From positions 87,118-151,117 of the forward strand of contig DDZV01000015.1 in assembly GCA_002346475.1 (NCBI GenBank): 64,000 nt of DNA. Reading direction: 5' to 3'. This DNA is from Acidobacteria bacterium UBA2999 (lineage in GTDB: Bacteria > Acidobacteriota > Vicinamibacteria > Vicinamibacterales > UBA2999). This document shows positions 9,935 to 16,585 of the stretch, piece after piece. A program made the translations under genes and the position numbers. The notes beneath the pieces were generated by a model. That model made no database searches. It saw nothing but the letters and a program-made list of their open reading frames with translations, and was not told the DNA's origin. Numbering within the stretch: the first letter of the stretch is position 1; each line of letters opens with the position of its first letter.

Positions 9935-12213
9935 TGAAAATTACTTGTGTCGGCGGGGGCCCAGCCGGACTGTACTTTAGCCTCCTTATGAAAAAGGCGA
10001 GGCCTGCCTACGAGGTCACACTGCTTGAGCGGAACAAATTAGAAGAAACTTTTAGTGCGGGTGTAGTGCTTTCGGATGCCACGATAAATTCTATTGCTAC
10101 TGTAGACCCAGAAATTGCTCTGGCCCTTAGCCAACATGGCGTTCATTGGAACGACATTGAAGTGCACTACAACGGCAATTACACATCCTCCACTGGACAT
10201 GGTTTCCTAGGTATTAGACGAGATCGCCTTATAAATATCCTCCGATCACAGGCACAAGCACAAGGGGTAAATATTTGTTTCGAACACGAAGAAGCAAGTC
10301 TCGCTATTGGGAAAAAAGCTGACCTTGTTGTTGCTGCTGACGGTGCAAATAGCAGTATCCGATCACGCCTCGCCACAAAGATTACGACGACCATTCACAA
10401 AGGTTCGAATCGTTTTATGTGGCTAGAAACCGACAAGGTTTTTTCGGCATTCACCTTCTGCTTCCGAGAAAACGAGCACGGTCTTTGGTGCATTCATGCT
10501 TATCAGTACGCCTCTGATCGCTCAACCATCATTGTTGAGTGCAATGAAGCAACCTGGCTATCAAGTGGAATGGAACGTGCTACTGAAGCGGAAATGAAAA
10601 CCTATCTTGAACAACTGTTCACCCAGGAATTGTCGGGACACAAACTGATGACAACGTTTGGCCCTTGGCAACAGTTTTCCACAATCTGCACGACACCTTG
10701 GTCATCAGATCGATTTGTCCTCCTTGGAGACGCAGCACACACAACGCACTTCTCTATTGGTTCAGGAACAAGCATGGCTATGGATGATGCTCTCGTACTC
10801 TGTGAGGCACTCTCCTCACACGCAGAAGTGCCCGAAGCATTCAAACAGTACGAGAAGATCAGACGGCCACAGATTGAGAGTTTGCAACGATCTGCCCAAG
10901 CATCTATGGAATGGTTCGAACATGCTTCGCATTACAGAGGGCTCGATCCAGTGTTGTTCAGTTTTTCATTGCTCACACGTTCGATGCGAATCACTCATGA
11001 ACATTTACGCACCAGAGACCCTAAGTTTCTTGCTCAGGTTGATACAGCCGTATTTGAGAATGCAGAGCATCAAGTTAAAAAGCCTCTCGATCGCACTTGT
11101 CTGCCACCTCCGATGTTCACACCATTCCGGTTGCGCGATCTCGTCATCCCAAATCGGGTCGTCGTATCACCTATGTGCCAATACGTTGCCAAAGATGGCA
11201 CTGTAGGGGATTGGCACCTAGTACATCTGGGAAGCCGTGCACTGGGAGGAGCAGGCTTACTTATAGCTGAGATGACAAACGTCAATCCAGATGCGCGTAT
11301 TTCACCTAACTGTGCTGGGTTATACAAGGACGATCACTTGGCTGCGTGGAAGCGTGTTGTCGAGTTTGTCCATCATGAAACACCTGCGAAAATTGGGATT
11401 CAACTTGGCCATGCTGGCCGTAAAGGTGCAACAAAACCTCCATGGGAAGGGAACCATGAACCTCTTGAAGAGGATAGTTGGTCAATCCTCTCGGCCTCCC
11501 CACTTCCATACTTACCTGGCCACAGCAAAATTCCACAAGAAATGACACGTGGCGACATGGATCAAGTAGTTACTGATTTTGTCAAAGCTACCAAGCTGGC
11601 TATCCTCGCTGCATTTGATCTTCTTGAAATCCATATGGCGCACGGATACTTACTCGCATCGTTTATCTCACCATTGACAAACAAGCGGACAGATGAATAC
11701 GGAGGCTCATTAGAAAATAGGATGCGGTTTCCTCTTGAGGTCTTCGATGCTTGTCGTGAAGTTTGGCCACCACATCAACCAATGAGTGTCAGAATTAGTG
11801 CCGTTGATTGGGCGCCAGGTGGTATGAACATTGCGGACGCCGTTAAAGTAGCTGCGCTATTAAAAGCACACAACTGTGACATCGTAGACGTCTCTACTGG
11901 ACAGACTGTACCAGAACAACAACCAAACTATGGTCGCTTGTTTCAAACACCATTTGCCGATCGTATTCGCCGAGAAACCAATATTGCCACCATGGCTGTT
12001 GGCAACATTTCCTCTTACATGGATGTCAATACAATCATTGCAGCAGGACGGGCTGACTTATGTCTCTTGGCACGTGCACACCTGTTCGACCCCTACTGGA
12101 CTAGGCATGCTGCTTGGATGCTTGACTATCCTCTACCTTGGCCCAATCCCTATAAAGCCATGGAACGTTATAACCCGCGACTCGAATTTCAGTTTACAGA
12201 TAAGAAAGAGTAG
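9934..12213 (+). CDS. Bifunctional aryl-CoA monooxygenase / Old Yellow Enzyme-type reductase
   Basis: 759-aa fusion of two flavoenzymes. Residues 1 to about 375 are a class A FAD monooxygenase (GGGPAG near residue 8; ADGANSSIRS; GDAAHTTHFSIGSG). From about residue 388 the chain is an OYE/2,4-dienoyl-CoA reductase-like FMN barrel (VVVSPMCQY, GIQLGHAGRK, EIHMAHGYLL, TDEYGGSLENR). The architecture and length match 2-aminobenzoyl-CoA monooxygenase/reductase and the related salicylyl-CoA 5-hydroxylase. Such enzymes hydroxylate, and in the first case also reduce, an ortho-substituted benzoyl-CoA. It closes the operon and defines the pathway. The two alternatives need phylogeny to separate. Confidence 0.85.
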   Translation: MKITCVGGGPAGLYFSLLMKKARPAYEVTLLERNKLEETFSAGVVLSDATINSIATVDPEIALALSQHGVHWNDIEVHYNGNYTSSTGHGFLGIRRDRLINILRSQAQAQGVNICFEHEEASLAIGKKADLVVAADGANSSIRSRLATKITTTIHKGSNRFMWLETDKVFSAFTFCFRENEHGLWCIHAYQYASDRSTIIVECNEATWLSSGMERATEAEMKTYLEQLFTQELSGHKLMTTFGPWQQFSTICTTPWSSDRFVLLGDAAHTTHFSIGSGTSMAMDDALVLCEALSSHAEVPEAFKQYEKIRRPQIESLQRSAQASMEWFEHASHYRGLDPVLFSFSLLTRSMRITHEHLRTRDPKFLAQVDTAVFENAEHQVKKPLDRTCLPPPMFTPFRLRDLVIPNRVVVSPMCQYVAKDGTVGDWHLVHLGSRALGGAGLLIAEMTNVNPDARISPNCAGLYKDDHLAAWKRVVEFVHHETPAKIGIQLGHAGRKGATKPPWEGNHEPLEEDSWSILSASPLPYLPGHSKIPQEMTRGDMDQVVTDFVKATKLAILAAFDLLEIHMAHGYLLASFISPLTNKRTDEYGGSLENRMRFPLEVFDACREVWPPHQPMSVRISAVDWAPGGMNIADAVKVAALLKAHNCDIVDVSTGQTVPEQQPNYGRLFQTPFADRIRRETNIATMAVGNISSYMDVNTIIAAGRADLCLLARAHLFDPYWTRHAAWMLDYPLPWPNPYKAMERYNPRLEFQFTDKKE

Positions 12214-12234
12214 CGAGGTGGGTGCCGTTACACT

Positions 12235-12615
12235 CTATGTTTTGCTGCGTAATCCATCAATACTCAATGATCCAGCACCGCGCACGGCAAGGTAAAGAAA
12301 CGCAAAACAGAATAACACTGCAGATTCTCCATTATTCTGTACCGGCCAAAATGCTTGTGGTAGGTGTGCAATAAAGTAAGCAGCAGCCATCTGTCCACTG
12401 GCAATGAACGCTGCCAACCGAGTGAACAGTCCAACAATAATTAGTATGCCTCCGATAAGCTCCACCATGGCAGCAACCCCCAACAACGAACCAAGAGGCA
12501 CAACCGTTCCATCAAACATACCGAATAATTTCTGTAATCCGTGCACGAGAAATAGAAACCCAAAAACAATTCGCACAATTGCGTAAATCGTAGAAGCATA
12601 ACGTTCTGGAATCAT
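12235..12615 (-). CDS. DoxX family membrane protein
   Basis: 126-aa integral membrane protein with four hydrophobic segments. The DoxX signature region VFGFLFLVHGLQKLFG lies near the N-terminus, followed by AAMVELIGGILIIVGLFTRLAA. DoxX-like proteins are linked to quinone-dependent oxidations or redox stress, but the role of most is unknown. The ATG at 12615 has AGGAGA just upstream. A TATACT -10 element (12641-12636) and an adjacent perfect palindrome suggest repressor control. It is convergent with the aromatic operon, 21 bp away. Confidence 0.8.
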   Translation of the reverse strand: MIPERYASTIYAIVRIVFGFLFLVHGLQKLFGMFDGTVVPLGSLLGVAAMVELIGGILIIVGLFTRLAAFIASGQMAAAYFIAHLPQAFWPVQNNGESAVLFCFAFLYLAVRGAGSLSIDGLRSKT

Positions 12616-12642
12616 TGTTTATCTCCTGTGCATAAAGTATAG

Positions 12643-12659
12643 AAACAATAATATTGTTT
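12643..12659. promoter_or_regulatory. Perfect 17-bp palindrome, candidate operator of doxX
   Basis: AAACAATA-A-TATTGTTT has 8-bp arms around one base. It sits immediately upstream of the TATACT -10 hexamer of the doxX promoter, which reads on the minus strand at 12641-12636. It therefore fills the spacer between the -10 and -35 positions, the classical site for a steric repressor. It also lies in the divergent region shared with the gene at 12702. The cognate regulator is unknown; the MerR-like protein encoded at 13341-13832 is a nearby candidate. Confidence 0.5.
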
Positions 12660-12687
12660 AATCTCCATGTACAAAGAACAGAAGCCC

Positions 12688-12701
12688 TATAATGTAAGGC
12701 T
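12688..12701 (+). promoter_or_regulatory. TATAAT -10 element just upstream of an ATG (putative leaderless promoter)
   Basis: A consensus TATAAT at 12688-12693 is followed by 8 nt and then the ATG at 12702. Transcription would begin at or next to the start codon, leaving no room for a ribosome binding site. No good -35 is visible at the expected distance. Confidence 0.4.
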
Positions 12702-13058
12702 ATGCCACTTATTACAAGGGTTAGCGGAACTCTCCTGATTTTGACCGGACTACTTGGTTATATCGTAACCGGCACAAGTAGTCTGACGGCTTTCATCCCA
12801 GCAATTTTTGGTTTAATTCTCGTCCTACTTGGAATCTGGGCCAATGCTGAAGAAACACGCAAACACGCTATGCACGCGGCCGCGGCCGTGGGACTCATCA
12901 GTTTAATCGTAGGACTTGCAAGCCTACTGCTGTCATGGCTGTACCCGCGGTCATTGGCATCGGTACTGGCTCAAGTGGCAATGATAATAATTGCAGCCAC
13001 TTTCCTTGGGTTATGTATAAGATCTTTCATTAACGCCCGTCGGACAAATCCTCGCTAG
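12702..13058 (+). CDS. Small four-helix membrane protein of unknown function
   Basis: 118 aa. Four hydrophobic segments lie near residues 8-26, 29-46, 58-80 and 86-106, with a basic C-terminal tail (NARRTNPR). I recognise no family motif. It is followed after 14 bp by the BMC shell protein gene on the same strand, so the two may form one unit. The promoter arrangement suggests a leaderless mRNA. Confidence 0.6.
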   Translation: MPLITRVSGTLLILTGLLGYIVTGTSSLTAFIPAIFGLILVLLGIWANAEETRKHAMHAAAAVGLISLIVGLASLLLSWLYPRSLASVLAQVAMIIIAATFLGLCIRSFINARRTNPR

Positions 13059-13072
13059 TAGACGACTGACTT

Positions 13073-13390
13073 ATGAACGCTAAACGTAAGGATGCGAACG
13101 TGACAGCCAAAGAGAATCTCGGAGATGCCCTGGGACTTATCGAAACCCGTGGACTCATTGGTATGATTGAAGCAACTGATGCAATGCTTAAAACTGCAAA
13201 CGTCGTGCTTGTAAGCTGGGAAAAAGTCGATGCTGGACTCGTCACTGCATTAGTCCGTGGGGATGTAGGGTCGGTGCAGGCGGCAACTGATGCCGGAGCA
13301 GCTGCGGCTCGTCGTGTGGGCGAGCTCATTGGTGTACACGTTATTCCTCGGCCTGCCGACGACTGCGAGAGAGTTTTACCGATCCGCTAG
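13073..13390 (+). CDS. Bacterial microcompartment (BMC-domain) shell protein, solitary
   Basis: 105 aa forming one BMC domain of the EutM/PduA/CsoS1 hexamer type. Diagnostic stretches are [43 protein letters not shown] and VHVIPRP. Residues 1 to about 14 are a basic, polar extension. A GTG at 13100 would give a shorter protein closer to usual family starts, and it has AAGG about 8 nt upstream, so the true start is uncertain. No vertex protein, encapsulated enzyme or second shell gene exists in the window, which is odd for a BMC gene. Its last 50 bp overlap the convergent MerR-like gene. It could be a satellite shell gene of a remote locus or a repurposed hexamer. Confidence 0.92.
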   Translation: MNAKRKDANVTAKENLGDALGLIETRGLIGMIEATDAMLKTANVVLVSWEKVDAGLVTALVRGDVGSVQAATDAGAAAARRVGELIGVHVIPRPADDCERVLPIR

Positions 13391-13832
13391 ATCTCCGTCG
13401 TCGCTCTCGTACGGTTACAGGTCGAAGTGACAACTCTTCTCCATCTACAAGAAGTGCCTGTGTTGGCTTTTCAACATTGAACAACCCATTGTCTGTACGA
13501 ACGTATAACTGATCTCCTTTGATTAGCAATGCCGGCGTTTCACCTTCGCCAATTACTTCGTACAACCTCACACCAAATTCCTCGCGCAACACGCTTAGAA
13601 GGTTTCTGATACGAGGAACAGAAAACCCTCGACGCCGTAAGTCGCCTAGAATCTGAAGCTCAAGAACATCAATTGTGGTGTAACGTCGTTCAGTAAATCC
13701 ACCTGCAGGTGTTCGTTTAGGAGCAATCGCCGGCGCGAAGAGGCGTCTCGCATCCCACCATTGCAACTGTCTCGCAGATAGCCCTGTTAGGGTTGAAACT
13801 TCTCGAGAGCTATAAAACTTCTTCAGCCTCAT
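13341..13832 (-). CDS. MerR-family transcriptional regulator
   Basis: 163 aa. The N-terminal winged HTH reads [27 protein letters not shown], followed by the wing ([27 protein letters not shown]) of the MerR superfamily. The C-terminal half (about 75-163) is not a recognised ligand domain and ends in an Arg/Ser-rich tail. There is no Cys pair like those of metal-sensing MerRs. It overlaps the BMC gene tail to tail, and its ATG overlaps the stop of the pterin dehydratase gene upstream (4 bp), so it is co-transcribed with thiO and that gene. Its targets may include the doxX/BMC promoters. Confidence 0.75.
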   Translation of the reverse strand: MRLKKFYSSREVSTLTGLSARQLQWWDARRLFAPAIAPKRTPAGGFTERRYTTIDVLELQILGDLRRRGFSVPRIRNLLSVLREEFGVRLYEVIGEGETPALLIKGDQLYVRTDNGLFNVEKPTQALLVDGEELSLRPVTVRERRRRSSGSVKLSRSRRQAEE

Positions 13833-14119
13833 AATAATTCTTGGGCTTTGCGGTCGGCCATACGTGCGCCCTCAATGTCCTTAAGCGTAACGCCACCTTG
13901 ACTATGTGTAGAGTATGAAAGGGTAACTCGCTTGTAATTTATGCTGATGTCAGGATGGTGATCTGCTTGTTCTGCCTCTGGCACAAGATGCCCTACAAAC
14001 GTAACTGCCTCAGGGAACCCAGCAAATGTAAATTGTTTGCAGATGGCGTTTCCACTTAATGACCATCCCTGAAGCGATTGGAGATGTTGTTCAATGTCTG
14101 CATGCGACAGGATCACCAT
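13829..14119 (-). CDS. Pterin-4a-carbinolamine dehydratase
   Basis: 96-aa DCoH/PhhB-family enzyme that dehydrates 4a-hydroxytetrahydrobiopterin. The motif EQADHHPDI with the downstream YKRVTLSYSTHSQGGVT contains the catalytic histidines in the usual arrangement. A longer reading to 14170 is possible, but GGAGGAGG lies about 7 nt upstream of the ATG at 14119, giving the family's normal length. No aromatic amino acid hydroxylase gene is nearby, so a role with molybdopterin or pterin repair is also conceivable. Confidence 0.87.
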   Translation of the reverse strand: MVILSHADIEQHLQSLQGWSLSGNAICKQFTFAGFPEAVTFVGHLVPEAEQADHHPDISINYKRVTLSYSTHSQGGVTLKDIEGARMADRKAQELL

Positions 14120-14159
14120 GACGATTCCTCCTCCAAGATCACAACAACCAAGATGGGTG

Positions 14160-15260
14160 TTATAGCCCAAAGCGACTAGGAGTTGTAAGCATTAGTTCAG
14201 GGGCCTTAGCATTCTCTAGTAGAAAATCTGCAACTATCTTGGCTGTAAGTGGTGCTAATAGGACGCCATTGCGATAGTGGCCTGTAGCATAAATCACATT
14301 TGGCCACTCGCACGAAGGACCTACTAGTGGTAATTCGTCAGGAGATACTGGACGAAGTCCCACACGCACATCACGCAACCGTGCATCTTTGATTGTCGGC
14401 AAGACCGCTTGCGCCACTTGAAGAAGGTGTTGCACAGCAGCTGCTGTAGATCTCTCGTCAAAACCAACATCTTCGACTGTGGCACCAACGAGTATGGTGC
14501 CGTCTTGTAGTGGCACAAGATAGCAATCAGGACTCCAAATAACGTGTGCTGCCGATGGAGTGTTGCAAACAAGATTCAGGAGTTGTCCGCGAATAGGCTT
14601 AACGGGTGCAGGCATCGCCTGCTTAACAGCAACACGAGCAGACCAACTCCCTGTTGCTAACACCAAAGCATCTACTTCAATTGTGCTACCTTCTGAAAGA
14701 TGAACTTGGACACGGTTATGTCTCTGTTGCAGTGCTTCAACCTTCACCGTTGACTTCACTGACACGCCCTTCTGTCGTGCAGCAACTTCCAAAGCGTGGA
14801 CTAGAGCACGAGACTGTACGTACCCATGATTCGGAATTAGGAGCGCTCCTGTTGCTGTAGGTGCAAGTCCAGGCTCAAGTACACGTGCTGCAGCTGGTTC
14901 AAGATATTGATGCTCAACATGGGTGGCATTATATTTTTCAGCAGTGGTACGAAGGTGATGAGCTTGTTCTTCGTTAAGAGCCACCTCTAATGTGCCTATG
15001 CGACGATAATCGATAGGTAGCCCAGAATCTCTACTCACACGTTCAATAAATGCGTCATACAGACCTAGACTTTGCACTCCAAGTTGTAAAAACTCTGGTG
15101 AGTGCCCTTCAATATATGGAGCAAGTATGCCTGCAGCGGCTTGTGAAGCGCCTTCACCGGCACGACGTGCATCTAACATTTGCACCTCCGCACCACGCGC
15201 AACAAGCTCATAAGCAACCGCACAGCCAACCACGCCGGCTCCAACAACTAGTACTTGCAC
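14160..15260 (-). CDS. thiO: Glycine oxidase ThiO / FAD-dependent oxidoreductase (DAO family)
   Basis: 366-aa DAO-fold flavoprotein. The N-terminal Rossmann motif is VVGAGVVGCAVAYEL (residues 4-18), then EGASQAAAGILAPY and the C-terminal ATGHYRNGVLLAP typical of ThiO. ThiO oxidises glycine to iminoglycine for the thiamine thiazole ring. No other thi gene is visible in the window, so a general D-amino acid or sarcosine-type oxidase role remains possible. It is first in a minus-strand unit with the pterin dehydratase and the MerR-like regulator. Confidence 0.8.
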   Translation of the reverse strand: MQVLVVGAGVVGCAVAYELVARGAEVQMLDARRAGEGASQAAAGILAPYIEGHSPEFLQLGVQSLGLYDAFIERVSRDSGLPIDYRRIGTLEVALNEEQAHHLRTTAEKYNATHVEHQYLEPAAARVLEPGLAPTATGALLIPNHGYVQSRALVHALEVAARQKGVSVKSTVKVEALQQRHNRVQVHLSEGSTIEVDALVLATGSWSARVAVKQAMPAPVKPIRGQLLNLVCNTPSAAHVIWSPDCYLVPLQDGTILVGATVEDVGFDERSTAAAVQHLLQVAQAVLPTIKDARLRDVRVGLRPVSPDELPLVGPSCEWPNVIYATGHYRNGVLLAPLTAKIVADFLLENAKAPELMLTTPSRFGL

Positions 15261-15368
15261 GAATGGCAGTTTACCCTCTTGAGAACTCTCACGTTAGAGA
15301 GCTGGCTCAGTTACTATTAAGATTGCACAATTGACATAAAGCGATCTAATAGTGGTATTGCAAAAAGT

Positions 15369-15929
15369 ATGCATCGAATCTGTCTTTTTTGTGGATCAAG
15401 CACAGGTACAAACCCTGCTTACACCCTTGCGGCTCAAGTAATTGGAAAAGAGCTTGCTAGGCGGAAGATCGATCTTGTATTTGGAGGTGGTGCCATTGGG
15501 CTCATGGGTGTTGTAGCCAATGCTGTGCTTGCGGGTGGTGGCCACGCGATTGGTGTTATTCCGAAATCACTCGAGGCACGCGACATTGCGCACCAGGGGC
15601 TACCAGATCTAAGAATAGTCAACTCAATGCATGAGCGAAAAGCTCTAATGAGTTCACTGGCTGATGCCTTTATTGCTCTACCCGGTGGATTTGGCACTTT
15701 TGAAGAATTTTGCGAGGCCCTCACGTGGACACAGCTAGGCCTACATAACAAACGTTGTGGTCTGCTTAATGTGGAAGGATATTACGACCCACTGCTCGCC
15801 TTATTTGATCGGGCAGTCAAAGATGATTTTATTACGGTGAATTACCGTGCCATGGTCATCGCACACGCCGACCCGCTTCTGCTGCTAGACAAACTCCTAC
15901 AGCCAGAGGGCACACCGATAAAACCGTAG
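15369..15929 (+). CDS. LOG family protein (nucleoside 5'-monophosphate phosphoribohydrolase-like)
   Basis: 186-aa LOG/YvdD-like protein. FCGSSTGTNP at the N-terminus and the signature PGGFGTFEEF with downstream ALTWTQLG match the family, often mis-called lysine decarboxylase. Members release the base from cytokinin ribotides or general nucleoside monophosphates. It is divergent from thiO across 108 bp and convergent with sixA. Confidence 0.87.
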   Translation: MHRICLFCGSSTGTNPAYTLAAQVIGKELARRKIDLVFGGGAIGLMGVVANAVLAGGGHAIGVIPKSLEARDIAHQGLPDLRIVNSMHERKALMSSLADAFIALPGGFGTFEEFCEALTWTQLGLHNKRCGLLNVEGYYDPLLALFDRAVKDDFITVNYRAMVIAHADPLLLLDKLLQPEGTPIKP

Positions 15930-15954
15930 TACCGTGGAGACAGCTCAAGAACAC

Positions 15955-16407
15955 TTATACCTCAAGGCGCCACTGCTCCTCCCAGCTATCACCGATGGGA
16001 TGCAGGGCGACCATACCATTCCGCGGAAAGTTAATTAGCATTTCCTCTGTTGGCACTTCAACTCCAAGCATAAGCCTTAGTAACCGTTCCAAGTAAGGCA
16101 TATGGCCCACAGCCATAAGTTCTCGGATATCTCCTTGAAACTGATCGCGTATCCATACAGGCGAGTCTGCTGGTTGGAGACCACGCTTAGCAGTCATCGT
16201 GGCAAATGGGTTGCAGGCTTTCCAAAACGCTTCAGCAGTCTGCCGCGCCCGGAGCTTTCCACTGTGCCAGATATACAAGGGGCGTACTCCTCGCTGGGTC
16301 GCTTGGAGCGCAAGGTGGGCAGCTGCGGCACGCCCACGTGCCGATAATGGACGCATTGGATCAACCTCGGTTATAACTGCTTCAGCGTGATGAACAAGAT
16401 AAATCAA
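15955..16407 (-). CDS. sixA: Phosphohistidine phosphatase SixA-like (histidine phosphatase family)
   Basis: About 150 aa. It starts with the histidine-phosphatase signature YLVHHAEA (usually RHG/RHA, here HHA), followed by PLSARGRAAAAHLA, YIWHSGKLRARQTAE and VGHMPYLERLL, the SixA layout. The reading frame continues upstream to 16512 but would then run through the metK leader RNA. I therefore choose a non-ATG start, TTG at 16407 or CTG at 16419; GAGAG lies a few bases before the TTG. The substitution of the first Arg of the RHG motif by His is unusual and could affect phosphate binding. Confidence 0.7.
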   Translation of the reverse strand: MIYLVHHAEAVITEVDPMRPLSARGRAAAAHLALQATQRGVRPLYIWHSGKLRARQTAEAFWKACNPFATMTAKRGLQPADSPVWIRDQFQGDIRELMAVGHMPYLERLLRLMLGVEVPTEEMLINFPRNGMVALHPIGDSWEEQWRLEV

Positions 16408-16434
16408 GTGAACTCTCAGGCTCTTTAGTGGTAG

Positions 16435-16443
16435 TGCTATACT
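16435..16443 (+). promoter_or_regulatory. Extended -10 promoter of metK
   Basis: TGcTATACT is an extended -10 element (TG at 16435-16436, hexamer at 16438-16443). It places the transcription start near 16450 and leaves a leader of about 135 nt before metK. No convincing -35 is seen, as is common for extended -10 promoters. Confidence 0.55.
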
Positions 16444-16454
16444 AAATGGGTTCA

Positions 16455-16531
16455 GAGTGTGCGGCGATTTCACCGACTTGATGGGCCGCTCGTCCAGATT
16501 GTAACCTGGCACTCACACTATCTAAGTCGCG
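16455..16531 (+). promoter_or_regulatory. Candidate SAM-II-like pseudoknot riboswitch aptamer in the metK leader
   Basis: Pairings read by eye: an outer stem AGTGT(G) 16456-16461 with CACACT 16514-16519; stem S1 GCGGC 16461-16465 with GCCGC 16485-16489; hairpin CCAG 16494-16497 with CTGG 16506-16509; and a pseudoknot of S1-loop bases CGACTTG 16474-16480 with TAAGTCG 16523-16529 (six Watson-Crick pairs plus one G-U). The S1 loop begins GATTTcACCGacTTG, which resembles the SAM-II (metA-box) loop as I remember it, and the 3' strand contains CTAA as SAM-II does. The roughly 33-nt third loop with its own hairpin is longer than in SAM-II. The gene controlled, S-adenosylmethionine synthetase, is the expected target. 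Class assignment is unproven. Confidence 0.6.
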
Positions 16532-16547
16532 AAAGTTCGCCCGCGAC
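16526..16547 (+). promoter_or_regulatory. Antiterminator hairpin of the metK leader
   Basis: GTCGCG 16526-16531 pairs perfectly with CGCGAC 16542-16547. Its 3' arm is part of the terminator's 5' arm and its 5' arm shares bases with the pseudoknot strand (16523-16529). The three structures are therefore mutually exclusive in the order expected of a ligand-OFF switch. Confidence 0.65.
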
Positions 16548-16568
16548 AAAAAGTCAGCGGGCTTTTTT
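16539..16568 (+). terminator. Intrinsic terminator in the metK leader (attenuator)
   Basis: GCCCGC plus GAC (16539-16547), loop AAAAA, then GTC, a bulged A and GCGGGC (16553-16562) form a strong stem directly followed by TTTTTT (16563-16568). It lies only 17 bp before the metK start codon and upstream of its Shine-Dalgarno, so it can only act as an attenuator of metK, not as the end of another gene. Confidence 0.85.
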
Positions 16569-16585
16569 GTTGTCTAAGGAGTTTT

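Noticed and set aside
12702..13832. A microcompartment operon
   Set aside because: Only one BMC domain is present; none of the neighbours is a shell vertex, aldehyde dehydrogenase, signature enzyme or cargo protein.
16408..16512. In-frame N-terminal extension of the sixA gene to an ATG at 16512
   Set aside because: It would code through the metK -10 promoter and aptamer stems, adds residues unlike the family, and the family motif normally starts within a few residues of the N-terminus.
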